A DNA stretch of 64,000 nt from RBG-16-34-14 sp963727535 (GCA_963727535.1 CAVSGR010000008.1:340939-404938), one strand, 5' to 3'; positions 46,056-56,707 are shown, counted from the first letter of the stretch. A program made the numbers and translations. Notes: a model not told the origin generated them from the sequence alone.

Positions 46056-48974
46056 TTATTTAAGCAACAGCATCTTTTTCGTAAATAGCTGGTCGCCGGC
46101 ATTTAATCTATAGATATAAACACCGCTAGGGTAATTTGCAGCATTAAAATTCCGGAGATATACTCCACTATCCATCTGCTGATTTATCAGTGTGGCAACT
46201 TTTTCACCAAGAGCATTATAAATTGTAAGATTGACAAATGAAGTTACCGGAATTTCAAACCTGATAACCGTTTCGGGGTTAAAAGGATTCGGATAATTCT
46301 GGTATAATGCAAATTCAGTCGGCATATTAACATCAGCTTCAACTGTTTTGCTGTATGCAAAACTTCCATCGAGATCAATTTGTTTTAGCCTGTATTGATA
46401 GATGCCTGAGGAAACGCTCTGATCTTTAAAGCTGTGAACAATAAGGGAAGTATTGTTTCCGGTTCCTGCAACAAAACCTACTTTAGTCCATTCGCTGAAA
46501 TTATTTTCTTTGTTCTTTATTCTTCTTTCAATATTCCAACCTTGATTATTTAGCTCGGATGCTGTTGTCCAGTTTAAAGTAACAAATTTTCTATCTGATA
46601 CTGCAGTGAAGGAAACAAGTTCAACTGGTAAAGGATGACCAACATCTGCTAATGTCCAGTAAGAAAAACTACCTATGCCAGCTAATTCAACATAATTATC
46701 TGTTTCATTTACCGTTCCACTATTGTTTACCCAAGAATTAGTTCCATCAGGTGATTTGAATAAAGCAAGGTCAGCTTCGGCAATGCCGTTAAGTTCAGAT
46801 TCATCATAATAGAATCTCAATGTGGCATCCAATCCTGAATTATTTGTCGGTGAAATCATGTATTGTCTCATTATACTTTCGTTGCCATCCGCTACTGCTG
46901 CAGAATTAAATCTTTCAACAACTGTTGAACCAAGATTAGCAGATGAAGTGATCATTGCACCAAGTCCGCCAACATTAACTCCTGCAGGAGCGTTTAACTC
47001 TCTGGTTGTTGTAATCATACCGGAGCTACCGGTAACAGTATTGCCTGCAGTTTCACTTAACATAGCGCTGCTTCCAAGTGTTATTGTATGTCCATTAAGA
47101 TCCAGATTGCCACTAGTAACATTCAAATTTCCATCAACCTCAACGTCACCACTTAATGTAACTCCATTACTATTATCTATTGTTAAATTATTTACGGTAG
47201 CAGGAAGCAAAGTTCCCGTGATTTGTGCAGCAGTTCCATTAAACACATAGCTTGCAGCGGGATCTAAAGTGGTTGTTCCTGTGTTTTGAAGTGTGCTATC
47301 CAAACCGCCTGAGTTGCCGCACTCTAATGTAGAGTAAGCCATAAGATTAAAAGTACCGCTGTTTCCAAACTGGCTTTCACCGACATTTAATGTAGAACCG
47401 GAATCCACTTTAACGGGGCATCCACCGCCCCCAAAAGTTACATTACTAAATGATAAAGTCTGGGTGCTAGTTCCCGCGAAAATAAATTTGGCTCCACCCG
47501 GATTTGAATTTTGGGTGCTTACATCTGAAAGTGAAAAATTTCCATGTAAGTAAAAATTAGTAACTCCTGTACCTCCTTGTGATCCTCTTGCAACTGAAAA
47601 ATTACCTCCGGTTGCAACTATATTTCCATATATATGAACTGTAACTGTACTTGAGGCATTACCTGTACCTTGAGCAGCAAAATTGCCCTGTGTTAAAGTA
47701 AGATTACCGTTGATATTAACAGATACAGATTCTGCAGTAGCCGGACCACATAAATACAGCCTTCCGGTACCTGTATTATTAATCGTAACATCACCGCCTA
47801 TGGTAGCTCCATTAAATCCAAAGTTATAATTTCCACCCTGGTCCGGACAATCCCATACTATATTATAAAAATCCTGACTTCTATTTCCGGGCATTGTATT
47901 AGTTACAGCATCAACCAGCAAAGTTGATCCTGAATCCCATGTCGCTATGGGAATATTTCCACCATTCATTGCATGATGATAAGTTGAACCATTTTGAAAA
48001 CTAATTGTACCAGTTGCGTTAATTGTTCCTGCATTTTTCAAAGTGCCGTTAACCGGAAGATCAAGTGAATCAGGACCATCCGGAACATTGAGAGTATTGC
48101 TTGCGCTAACTTCATAATTTACAGTGCCACTATATGTAACAGAGCTGTAACTAAGTGTATGAGTTCCGCCCGAATAGAAGAGAAATTCAGCATCTGAATT
48201 TGAAGAACGAACTTCTGCATTTGAAACTGATAAATTACCTCCAACATACCATGTTGCATTTCCGCCGCTGCCCCTGCTTAATGCGAAACTTCCGGCAGTA
48301 ACTGTAATATTCCCTTTTACAACTATTGAATAAACCATTGCAGTGCTTGAACCGGTCGCAGTTAGAACACCACCATTCACAATAACATTTCCATTTATTG
48401 TAATAGAATCTGTATAATGACTGCTGCTTGTTAACCTGAATTGACTTGAGCCAGCACCTGAACTTTCCACAGTGACATCACCACCTATGGTGTTTCCGCT
48501 CCAACTTACGTCAAGGTTTGATGATTGACCCGCACAATTCCACGTAAAGTTATAAAAGTCCTGATTTGAGTTACCAGGTGAACTGCTTGTCACGCCTGTT
48601 ACTAAACAAGTCGATCCTGGTTCCCAGGTTGCTGAAGGAATTTCTCCTCCATTAATTGCGTGTTCATACGTGCTGAGGGTATCGAAAGTTATGGACCCCA
48701 CACCCACTACAAGCTTACCGGAACCTTCAACTTTTACATAGCCAGTTATTGCAGCAACAGCATCAACATTAACCGAATCATCTACTGTAATATTCTCTGA
48801 GCCTGTTGGTGCTGAACCAGCAGGATCCCAACTGGCTCCGTTATATACTTCCCACGTAGCCGATGCACTCCAATCCCCTGCAGCTGCAGAACGATAATCC
48901 CCCACATTTTGACTGAATAAATCAGTCGTGAATACTATTAAAAGAACTGAAAAAACTGTTACTAGTTTTTTCAT
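46056..48974 (-). CDS. Large T9SS-secreted beta-rich surface protein
   Basis: 972 residues. Signal peptide (1-22, ending DLFSQ before NVG). Residues about 25-640 are glycine/serine/threonine-rich repeats of short strands (GNLTLTQGN, GDVTI-N-G, AVTNTMPGNRSQDFYNI-type units) suggestive of a parallel beta-helix. Then come a stretch opening LPVELVSFTAVSDRKFVTLN and the T9SS tail with YQNYPNPFNPETVIRFEIP. No catalytic motif is evident. Its position between pectin enzymes suggests adhesion or polysaccharide binding; I do not recognise a named family. A perfect inverted repeat lies upstream and a strong hairpin downstream. Confidence 0.8.
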   Translation of the reverse strand: MKKLVTVFSVLLIVFTTDLFSQNVGDYRSAAAGDWSASATWEVYNGASWDPAGSAPTGSENITVDDSVNVDAVAAITGYVKVEGSGKLVVGVGSITFDTLSTYEHAINGGEIPSATWEPGSTCLVTGVTSSSPGNSNQDFYNFTWNCAGQSSNLDVSWSGNTIGGDVTVESSGAGSSQFRLTSSSHYTDSITINGNVIVNGGVLTATGSSTAMVYSIVVKGNITVTAGSFALSRGSGGNATWYVGGNLSVSNAEVRSSNSDAEFLFYSGGTHTLSYSSVTYSGTVNYEVSASNTLNVPDGPDSLDLPVNGTLKNAGTINATGTISFQNGSTYHHAMNGGNIPIATWDSGSTLLVDAVTNTMPGNRSQDFYNIVWDCPDQGGNYNFGFNGATIGGDVTINNTGTGRLYLCGPATAESVSVNINGNLTLTQGNFAAQGTGNASSTVTVHIYGNIVATGGNFSVARGSQGGTGVTNFYLHGNFSLSDVSTQNSNPGGAKFIFAGTSTQTLSFSNVTFGGGGCPVKVDSGSTLNVGESQFGNSGTFNLMAYSTLECGNSGGLDSTLQNTGTTTLDPAASYVFNGTAAQITGTLLPATVNNLTIDNSNGVTLSGDVEVDGNLNVTSGNLDLNGHTITLGSSAMLSETAGNTVTGSSGMITTTRELNAPAGVNVGGLGAMITSSANLGSTVVERFNSAAVADGNESIMRQYMISPTNNSGLDATLRFYYDESELNGIAEADLALFKSPDGTNSWVNNSGTVNETDNYVELAGIGSFSYWTLADVGHPLPVELVSFTAVSDRKFVTLNWTTASELNNQGWNIERRIKNKENNFSEWTKVGFVAGTGNNTSLIVHSFKDQSVSSGIYQYRLKQIDLDGSFAYSKTVEADVNMPTEFALYQNYPNPFNPETVIRFEIPVTSFVNLTIYNALGEKVATLINQQMDSGVYLRNFNAANYPSGVYIYRLNAGDQLFTKKMLLLK

Positions 48975-48995
48975 AGCATACTCCCTTTGTTTATT

Positions 48996-49025
48996 ATTAA
49001 ATGATTGAGCCTGCTATCATTTAAT
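48996..49025. repeat. Perfect 10-bp inverted repeat upstream of the 972-aa gene
   Basis: ATTAAATGAT and ATCATTTAAT are separated by 10 bases, 22 bases before the ATG of the 972-residue gene. It could be an operator or a leader hairpin. The GH28 stop lies a further 86 bases on. Confidence 0.5.
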
Positions 49026-49110
49026 TGTGCAGACCCGTTATTTGTAATTAGAAAGAATTTGATAAGTAACTTTTTGACAGAAGAAAATAAATTGTTTCAA
49101 TTGATAAAGA

Positions 49111-50508
49111 TTATTTTGAAACCACTTCCCCGTTGATTTCAACATTCTTCATTTTAAAGTCTTTTACGTTTTGAATTACATTTTTGCTATATACGTTATT
49201 AAAAGTACAATCTTTAATATTGATACCCATAACCGGAGAACGTTCATAAGCTTGTATCCATAAAGCATACTTACTTTTTTCAGAAGTTAAATTTTCTATA
49301 CTAATATTTTTAACAACAGGCGTGAATTCACCCGCATCTCCTTCTTCATAAAAGAAATTTATTTTTACGACAGCTTCGCCCACCTGGCCTATTTTTATAT
49401 CTCTTACAAAAATATTCTCAATTGTCCCGCCGCGAATAGAATTAGTTTTAATTCTTATTGCTCTATCAAGATTAGGACTATTCATTTCACAATTTTCTGC
49501 GAATACGTTTTTTACTCCTCCCGACACTTCACTGCCGATTACAACTCCACCATGTCCTTTTTCCATTTTGCAATTCTGAATAACAATATTTTCTGATGGG
49601 ACATTAACTCTTCTTCCATCTGTATTTCTTCCGGATTTAATCGCAATACAATCATCACCCGTATTAAAAGAACAGTCTTTGATGAGAACATCTTTGCAGC
49701 ATTCAGGATCGCAACCATCATTGTTTGGACCTAATCCCTCTACCGTTACATTAATAACCGATACATTTTGCGAAAGCACAGGATGAATAAACCACATCGG
49801 CGAGTTTTTAAATGTAACTCCTTCGATCAATACATTTTTACATTTGTAAGGTTGAATAAAATTAGGTCTTAAGTAAGACCCATCTCCAAAAATTCTTTTT
49901 TCAACTGGAATATTTTTTTCAGCCATATCCAGAAGTTTATTTCTTGCTTCATCCTGATTAGGCGTTCCCTTCTTCCAACCATAATTAGTTTTTCCTTTCC
50001 AGCTCCACCAGGTATTATTACTTCCTTGTCCATCCAGAATTCCTTTTCCTGTAACAGCAATGTTTTCTTGTCCATAAGCATAAATTAAGGGAGAGTAATT
50101 CATACACTCGACACCTTCCCATCTTGTATAAACAACAGGAAGATATTTGTTGACATCTTTAGAAAACTTTATAACTGCACCTTCAGAAACATAAAGATTA
50201 ACATTGCTTTTAAGATGAATTGCTCCAGTGAGAAATTTTCCTTCAGGAACAACAACTTTACCCCCTCCGTTTTTTGAACAGTCATCAATTGTGTTTTTAA
50301 ATGCATTCGTGCAATCAGTAATTCCATCTCCAACCGCACCATAATCTGCAATATTAAAAGTTTTATTTTGAAAAACAGGCGGATTAATATTCGAAAGAAT
50401 TACATTAAGTTGTTCCCAATCGGAGTCACTTCTCTCAGTCTGTGCACAGGCAAACTGAAACACAATAGAGAAAAGTAGTATGAAATAATTGAAATAAACT
50501 TTTTTCAT
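49111..50508 (-). CDS. Polygalacturonase (GH28)
   Basis: 465 residues with a signal peptide (1-22, lipobox-like FQFAC at Cys20-21). The beta-helix with GH28 active-site blocks is complete: PNNDGCDPECCKDVLI, FNTGDDCIAIKSG with two catalytic Asp, the His motif KGHGGVVIGSEVSGG, and the substrate block RAIRIKTNSIRGG. It hydrolyses homogalacturonan; the long form with NVNLYVSEGAVIKFS suggests an exo-acting (YteR/PehX-like) member. No T9SS tail; periplasmic or lipid-anchored. It lies 30 bases after the PL9 gene stop. Confidence 0.92.
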   Translation of the reverse strand: MKKVYFNYFILLFSIVFQFACAQTERSDSDWEQLNVILSNINPPVFQNKTFNIADYGAVGDGITDCTNAFKNTIDDCSKNGGGKVVVPEGKFLTGAIHLKSNVNLYVSEGAVIKFSKDVNKYLPVVYTRWEGVECMNYSPLIYAYGQENIAVTGKGILDGQGSNNTWWSWKGKTNYGWKKGTPNQDEARNKLLDMAEKNIPVEKRIFGDGSYLRPNFIQPYKCKNVLIEGVTFKNSPMWFIHPVLSQNVSVINVTVEGLGPNNDGCDPECCKDVLIKDCSFNTGDDCIAIKSGRNTDGRRVNVPSENIVIQNCKMEKGHGGVVIGSEVSGGVKNVFAENCEMNSPNLDRAIRIKTNSIRGGTIENIFVRDIKIGQVGEAVVKINFFYEEGDAGEFTPVVKNISIENLTSEKSKYALWIQAYERSPVMGINIKDCTFNNVYSKNVIQNVKDFKMKNVEINGEVVSK

Positions 50509-50537
50509 GTTTAGAGATTTATCAGCAATCTTTATTC

Positions 50538-52304
50538 TTATTTAAGAAGAGTCATTTTTCTGGATAAAATGTTTTTTCCCTGTTTCAATATATAAATGTA
50601 AGTTCCGCTGGATAAACCTGCAGCATTAAAATTGACAATATAGTTACCGGGTTCTTTTAATTCATCGTTAATTAAAGAAGCAACCAATTCTCCCAGTATA
50701 TTATAGACTTCCAAACTAACAGGCGTTTTTTCCGGAATCGAGAAACTGATTGTTGTTGTTGGATTAAATGGATTGGGATAATTCTGAAGAAGCTTAAACT
50801 CAACAGGTGCACTTAAAACCTGGACCTCATCTGAGTAACTAAAAGTGCCAGAGAAATCAATTTGTTTAAGACGATAAATATTTGTTCCTTCTGTCACATT
50901 CCTATTTATAAATCGATATTTATTTGTTTCAGTTGTTGTACCCGCACCGTGAACAAATCCGACAGTTCTGAAATCAGAGTTATTAAATTTTTTCTGTACT
51001 TCAAACCCATAATTATTAATTTCACTCGCTGTTGCCCAGTTAAGAATAACCTCATTTCCTGAAACAGAGGCTGAAAAAGATGTAAGTTCTACAGGAACAG
51101 CTGAACCTGTTTCAAATGCCCCAAGATCAGGCGCGGAACCATTAAAGGGTAATCCAACATCGGTACCAGCATCTATTAAATCACTTCCTGTAGCCAGATG
51201 CATAAATTCAACATCCGGCAGACTTCCGTCACTTTTTCGTGTTCCTCTAACTCCGGCAGTATCTGTAGAAATGAAATCATCATTAGTAACATTAAATGGG
51301 CTTTGCCAGCTATCAGTTTGTTGATCTACAAAACTATCCAAGGATCCATAGTTGCCCAGGGCAACGCCGTTTGTTACTACGGCTATTTTGCCGCTGTTCA
51401 ATGCTGCCGTTATAGAATAATTAGTTCCATTTCTATAACCCGTACAATTATATAGAATCATCGAACCTTTATTATTGTTTTGATCAAATCCTTTTACTCT
51501 GTTATCGAAAGCCAGACAATTTTTTAATGTGAAATTGTGCATTAAAGTTTTGTCATCACTTCCTCCCATCTTAAAACCATTACCATTTCCGCTGCTTGCA
51601 CTCCCAGTTCTCAAATAACCATTGGCAAAGGACCAGCAGTTCTCAAGGGTAGTACTCACGTCGTCGGTACCCCGCAGATATCCATCCCAACCATCATCTG
51701 AATTTTGCCATGCCCTGCAGCCATAAAAATAATTATTTGAGCCCACGTCAAGCTTCGCTGCAAATCCGTCGGCGTTACCTTGTCCTGGATCCTCATTAAA
51801 ATAAGAGTCACAATTAATAATCTGGTTATTCGATGCTCCTCCGCCAATCTGTAAGCCTGTATCACTATTTTCATAAAAGGAACAAAACTCAATAATATTA
51901 TTTGAGCCGCTCATGTTCATTCCATTATCGCCTGCTCCTTTTATATCTATTCCTTTTACGTACCAATAACTACCACTTAGTTTTAGTCCTCTGTTGCTAC
52001 TAGATACCGGCATAGATGAAAAATCAAGAAGCGGTCTTTCATCCTGATAAGCAAAAAGATGATACATATTATTTTGGCTGCCGCTTTTAGAAATACTTAT
52101 AGTTGTTGATAAAGAGTAAACCCCTCCGCGAACAAAAATTGTATCACCTGCCTGAGCCTTACTTACTGCAGATGATATACTTTTTAAAGGTTGATCGATT
52201 GTCCCGGGATAGGTATCGTTACCATCACTAGCTACAAATATTTGAGTAGAAAATCCATTAACAAAAAAAGTAACCGAGAATAATAAAACAAATATCCATT
52301 TCAT
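50538..52304 (-). CDS. T9SS-secreted pectate lyase (PL9-like)
   Basis: 588 residues. Signal peptide (1-19 or so, ending NGFS before TQIF). The lyase domain (about 20-400) shows the PL9 pattern: GTIDQPLKSISSAVSKAQAG, the GxNTGLQIGGG-like turn, and QGNADGFAAKLDVGSNNYF with CRAWQNSDDGWDGY, where the aspartates bind calcium. Then a linker domain VPVELTSFSASVSGNEV, and the T9SS tail with NYPNPFNPTTTISFSIP. It cleaves polygalacturonate to unsaturated oligomers, the feed for GH105, KduI and KduD. Likely exported to the cell surface. Confidence 0.9.
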   Translation of the reverse strand: MKWIFVLLFSVTFFVNGFSTQIFVASDGNDTYPGTIDQPLKSISSAVSKAQAGDTIFVRGGVYSLSTTISISKSGSQNNMYHLFAYQDERPLLDFSSMPVSSSNRGLKLSGSYWYVKGIDIKGAGDNGMNMSGSNNIIEFCSFYENSDTGLQIGGGASNNQIINCDSYFNEDPGQGNADGFAAKLDVGSNNYFYGCRAWQNSDDGWDGYLRGTDDVSTTLENCWSFANGYLRTGSASSGNGNGFKMGGSDDKTLMHNFTLKNCLAFDNRVKGFDQNNNKGSMILYNCTGYRNGTNYSITAALNSGKIAVVTNGVALGNYGSLDSFVDQQTDSWQSPFNVTNDDFISTDTAGVRGTRKSDGSLPDVEFMHLATGSDLIDAGTDVGLPFNGSAPDLGAFETGSAVPVELTSFSASVSGNEVILNWATASEINNYGFEVQKKFNNSDFRTVGFVHGAGTTTETNKYRFINRNVTEGTNIYRLKQIDFSGTFSYSDEVQVLSAPVEFKLLQNYPNPFNPTTTISFSIPEKTPVSLEVYNILGELVASLINDELKEPGNYIVNFNAAGLSSGTYIYILKQGKNILSRKMTLLK

Positions 52305-52369
52305 TTTAAATTTACCTGTATAATAAATCTTTGATTAATTATTTAATTAAGAAATGAGAGTTTCAGAAG

Positions 52370-53804
52370 TTATACTTTGTCAAACCCAAAATATTTTTCA
52401 GCATTATAATAACAGATACCTTCAATAAGAGGGACGAGCAATTCGTCAGAATCAGGAAGAAAACCTTTCTCGACATCATCACCTACCATATTGCAAAGAA
52501 TTCTGCGAAAATATTCGTGACGCGAAAATGACAGGAAGCTTCTTGAGTCAGTTAACATACCAATAAACCTGCTGAGCAATCCCATATTTGATAACGAGGT
52601 CAATTGTTTTTCGATCCCATCTTTTTGATCAAGAAACCACCACCCGCTGCCAAATTGTATTTTACCGGGAACACTTCCGTCCTGGAAACTTCCGATTATC
52701 GTAGTAATAACTTCATTGTCTTTGGGATTAAGATTATAGATAATAGTTTTGGCAAGTTTATCACTCTTATCGAGCTTATCTAAAAATTTTATAAGAGAAG
52801 CTGCAATATTAAAATCACCAATTGAATCGTACCCTGTATCAGGACCAAGCTTGTTAAACATTCTTGTATTATTGTTTCTTAAAGCTCCGATATGTAATTG
52901 TTGAACCCAGCCCTTTTCATGATCCATCACTCCAAACTCGTACATCATCGCTGATTTGAATTTCAGAATTTCTTCTAAGTTCAATTCTTTAGATAAAAGT
53001 ACTTTCTGAAATATATTTTCAATCTCATTCTGAGTATAATCTTCAGCATAAGGAACTTCTATTCCATGATCGGAAATTTTGCACCCATTTTTATGAAAGA
53101 AATCATGACGCACTCTTATTGCTTCAATATATTTTTGAAACGAGTTGACCTGGATGTTTGTTATTTCCTGTAACTTGTTAAACCATAAAGAAAACTGGGT
53201 TAAATTTTCAACCGCCATTCCTTTATCGGGACGAAAAGCAGGAAAAACTTTTATATCAAACTTGTCTTTCTTTAATTTTCTATGATACTCAAGCGAATCG
53301 AGCGGATCATCTGTTGTACAAAGAAATTTAACATTAAAATTTTTAAGCAATCCTTTAACGGAAAAATCATTTGTTTGAAGAAGCTTATTGCAATTTTTAT
53401 AAATTTCTTTTGCCGTATTTCCATTCAAAAGTTTATTTGATATTCCAAACGGATTTTTCAATTCCAGGTGTGTCCAATGATATAAGAGGATTTTTTAATG
53501 TGTAAGGAACGGTCTGTGCCCACGCTAAAAATTTTTCCCAATCAGAAGCTTCACCTGTTATATATTTTTCATCAACTCCATTTGTTCTCATTGCCCGCCA
53601 TTTATAATGATCTCCATAAAGCCAAACCTGTGTAATACTATCGAACTTTTTATTTTCAGCGATTTCTTTAACAGGAAGATGATTATGATAATCAATTATA
53701 GGAAGATTCTTAGCATAATTATGATAGAGTCTCTCGGCAGTTTTGTTTAATAACAAAAAATTCTTTGAGATAAATTTTTTGTTGGCATTCACTTTCTTTT
53801 TCAT
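52370..53804 (-). pseudogene. uxaC: Glucuronate/galacturonate isomerase, single-base frameshift
   Basis: Two frames join to a full UxaC of about 475 residues. The first (53804 to about 53478) reads FISKNFLLLNKTAERLYHNY, IIDYHNHLPVKEIA and WLYGDHYKWRAMRTNGVDE. The second continues K-N-P-F-G-I and CTTDDPLDSLEYHR to the end at 52370. One extra base in the AA pair at 53476-53477 (plus strand) breaks the frame; dropping it gives the expected SWTHLELKNPFG. UxaC isomerizes galacturonate to tagaturonate, the first cytosolic step, so a real loss would disable the pathway unless a second copy exists. This argues for a sequence error. Confidence 0.9.
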
Positions 53805-53813
53805 ATTACAGCG

Positions 53814-55097
53814 CTAACTTATTTCAACCTCACTTAATTTCGGGGTAAGTAAATGGATGATAAGAAGCGCAATCAAATATACTGAACCACAAATTACAAA
53901 AAGAATTACGTAGCTTCCCGTTAATTCAAGTATAAATCCTGCTGCTGTTGCAATAAGCATTCCTCCGACTGCACCACCCATTCCTCCGAATCCAACAACT
54001 GAAGCAACAGCTTTTCTCGGAAACATATCGGATACTGTAGTAAACAAATTAGCAGACCATCCCTGGTGTGCAGCTGTTGCTAAACTCAATAAAGCAACTG
54101 CTTCCCACAAGCTATCTACCTGGGAGGCTATAATAATCGGGACAACAGCTATTGCACATACAAGCATTGCTGTTTTTCTTCCTTTATTTACTTCCCATCC
54201 TCTTTTTATAAGGAATGAAGAAAACCATCCTCCGAAGACACTTCCTACATCTGCGGATACATAAATTACAATTAACGGAATTCCAATTTTATCAAGTGTA
54301 ATTCCATAATTTTTATAAAGAAAACTTGGTATCCAGTAAAGATAGAACCACCAGATCGGGTCAGTCATAAATTTACCAATTGTAAAAGCCCAGGTTTGCC
54401 TATACTTAATTAAACTTTTCCAAGGAATTTTGACCTGTGTATCAGGTGGATCAGATTGTATATATGCAAGTTCTGCTTTGGATAATCTTTTATTTTTTTC
54501 TGGTTTCTCGTAAAGCCATAACCACAATATAAGCCAGAGTAAACCAATTGCGCCTGTAAAAATAAATGCTTCCTGCCAACCCCAGGTTAACGTTATCCAG
54601 GGAACAACAAGCGGGGCAACTACCGCCCCAACGTTTGAACCCGCATTAAAAATTCCTGTTGCAAAAGCTCTTTCTTTTTTAGGAAACCATTCTGCGACAG
54701 TTTTAATTGCAGCAGGAAAATTTCCAGCTTCAAAAAGTCCAAGGGCAAAACGAGCTATGCCAAAGCCCAAAGCACTAGTTGCTAACGCATGACCTATCGC
54801 GGCAAAACTCCAGCCGGTAAGTGCAACCGAATAACCTGATTTTGTTCCAACTGTATCAATCACCCTGCCTATTACAAGCATACCTATTGCATAGGCTGCG
54901 GTAAAAGCAGTAACGATGTAACCATACTCAATATCGTTCCAGCCAATATCTTTTCGAAGAATTGGTGCAAGAATTCCTATTACTTGTCTGTCGACATAAT
55001 TTATCGTTGTAGCTAAAAAGATCAGTGCACAAATTGTCCAGCGAAAGTTCCCCACTTTTATTTTTCCATTTGTTTGTCCTGAAGCTGCATCCAACAT
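53814..55097 (-). CDS. exuT: Hexuronate transporter (MFS, ExuT-like)
   Basis: 427 residues with 12 predicted membrane helices. MFS signature features in ExuT order: INYVDRQVIGILAPILRKDIGWN after helix 1, GLFEAGNFPAAIKTVAEWFPKKERA after helix 4, and GSNVGAVVAPL. It imports galacturonate and glucuronate by proton symport. It lies 9 bases upstream of the uxaC start, so uptake and first conversion are coupled. The symbol is by family resemblance; substrate is inferred from neighbours. Confidence 0.88.
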   Translation of the reverse strand: MLDAASGQTNGKIKVGNFRWTICALIFLATTINYVDRQVIGILAPILRKDIGWNDIEYGYIVTAFTAAYAIGMLVIGRVIDTVGTKSGYSVALTGWSFAAIGHALATSALGFGIARFALGLFEAGNFPAAIKTVAEWFPKKERAFATGIFNAGSNVGAVVAPLVVPWITLTWGWQEAFIFTGAIGLLWLILWLWLYEKPEKNKRLSKAELAYIQSDPPDTQVKIPWKSLIKYRQTWAFTIGKFMTDPIWWFYLYWIPSFLYKNYGITLDKIGIPLIVIYVSADVGSVFGGWFSSFLIKRGWEVNKGRKTAMLVCAIAVVPIIIASQVDSLWEAVALLSLATAAHQGWSANLFTTVSDMFPRKAVASVVGFGGMGGAVGGMLIATAAGFILELTGSYVILFVICGSVYLIALLIIHLLTPKLSEVEIS

Positions 55098-55139
55098 TGA
55101 ATTCCCTTTACATTAATGAAAAAGAAGCTTATCTGGTTC

Positions 55140-56383
55140 CTAAATTTCTATTTTAATAGGATTATTCAATTTATTTATCTCATTATTAAGATAGTTTATA
55201 AATTCTTCTTTACTCTTAATTCCATTCGGTTCCTCTTCCCATGCCGCACAAAAATAATAGGAAAGTTTATTATCATTAGGCTTTAATATTACATAGTAGC
55301 TTAAATCATCTTCGGATATATTTAAAAGATAAGATTTATTATAAATAACGGCAATCCCTAGGTTATCATCGGCCAATGTTTGTTTGCCCCACAATGCAAT
55401 ATAGTTCCATCCTTTATCATCTGATGAAAGGTATTCGGTATTAGCATGTTTTGCGAGACCTGTGCAAAAGTTATTAATATTTTTATCAATCGAAACGTTT
55501 ACGTTTGTAATCCTGCTTCTTGCGGAAATAAAATAACTCGTTGTAATATTATATTTTTTATCCAGTTTCCAGCCATATTGTTTAGTTGTAATACCTGAAA
55601 TCAAATTACCATCTAAAAGTTCACAATAAATACTGTCGACATCTGATACTGTTGTAACTTGATTTCCATAAAATGTAGCTATTGAACCGATGCCTAAAGA
55701 GTTCCCTACTTTAAAATATCTCTTCCCCAATCAAGCATACTTTGGTAAGATTCATTTCCATCAGACACAAGATCGTTTTTGCCTGTAATATCTAAAAACA
55801 ATCCTTTTTCTTTTTTGCCAAAAATATCTGTTCTGTTTCTATCATCAAGATATAATCTATAAGCAATTTTTTCAGATTCCCAACCCGGTCCCTCGAATTG
55901 ATATAAAGCGTCGTGGGCAAAATGTGTTAGCGGAACTTTAGCAGAATCCACACTTTCAAAATGACCTTCAATGTAATATCCTTCTTTCAATATATAGTCC
56001 ACCTTTTGTCCCAGGTATGCCTGAGTCTCCTTTTCGGCTTTATTGCCTGCTGCTTTATCAACAAAAACAATTTTTTTTGTTTCATCCGGTTTAAAGTCTA
56101 AAAGAACTAAGACATCATGGCTGTCCATACTTTCGGTATAAACTAAGTCATAAGGTATTTCGTCATCATTGTCGAAAACAGAAAAACTATTAAAATTGAA
56201 GTCGGGATTTTTCTTTTTTAACAATTCAGTATTAATTCTTATAATCTCATTAGTACGAGTAATATTTAAAGGATTTCTTAGCGTAACGGCAATGGGGTCC
56301 GCGTAGCTTGCCGGGCTTGTAAGTGTAAAAAATATGCCAATTAAAGAAAGGTTATAACAAAATTTCAAGGAAATCTTTAACAC
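55140..56383 (-). pseudogene. DUF4861 secreted protein, single-base frameshift
   Basis: Two frames join into one product of about 415 residues with a signal peptide (1-28, ending ASYA before DPI). The first frame ends MLDWGRDILK at 55706; the second continues VGNSLGIGSIATFYGNQV and runs to 55140. Restoring one A in the AAA run at about 55710-55712 (plus strand TTT) fuses them as DILKVGNSLG, the DUF4861 form. DUF4861 proteins are frequent in Bacteroidota pectin loci; the activity is not known to me. It is the first gene of the minus-strand transcript starting from the divergent promoter region. Confidence 0.82.
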
Positions 56384-56410
56384 AGCTTCGCCTCTTAAGT
56401 TACGTTTATT

Positions 56411-56430
56411 AACGGTTAACTTTATCGTTT
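56411..56430 (-). promoter_or_regulatory. LacI-like operator A (toward the DUF4861/MFS side)
   Basis: On the minus strand this 20-base site reads AAACGATAAAGTTAACCGTT. It is identical at 16 of 20 positions to operator B and lies 28 bases upstream of the DUF4861 ATG. A shared core AAAGTTAAC with CG three to four bases out on either side is the common element. Confidence 0.6.
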
Positions 56431-56504
56431 AAGTTATCAAAAGTTATTAAAAAAAAAATTAAAATCAAATTAATCTCCGGCTTCATAAAAATTTTTAATT
56501 CTGC

Positions 56505-56532
56505 TTGACAATACAAATTAATTTTGTAATAT
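56505..56532 (+). promoter_or_regulatory. Promoter of the TonB receptor gene
   Basis: TTGACA (56505-56510), 16 bases, TAATAT (56527-56532). Start would be near 56539, giving a leader of about 170 bases before the ATG at 56708. Operator B overlaps the predicted start. Confidence 0.7.
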
Positions 56533-56536
56533 TATC

Positions 56537-56567
56537 AATCGTTAAAGTTAACGATTAAGTTAACGTT
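56537..56567 (+). promoter_or_regulatory. LacI-like operator pair B at the transcription start
   Basis: A perfect palindrome AATCGTTAA-AG-TTAACGATT (56537-56556) overlaps a second, imperfect copy AACGATTAAGTTAACGTT (56550-56567) by seven bases. The central CG-flanked palindrome at the +1 position is typical of LacI-type repression. The LacI gene at 39.1-40.2 kb is the natural candidate. Confidence 0.65.
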
Positions 56568-56707
56568 TCATTCAAATATCCGAATGCAGTACTAAATTAT
56601 CAACAAGAAATATATGCAACTCAGATATTTAGACAATACCGACTCATACAAAATTTTCTTATCTAAGATAAATTACTTTTCTGAAAAAAAGTCAGGCGGA
56701 GTACTTT

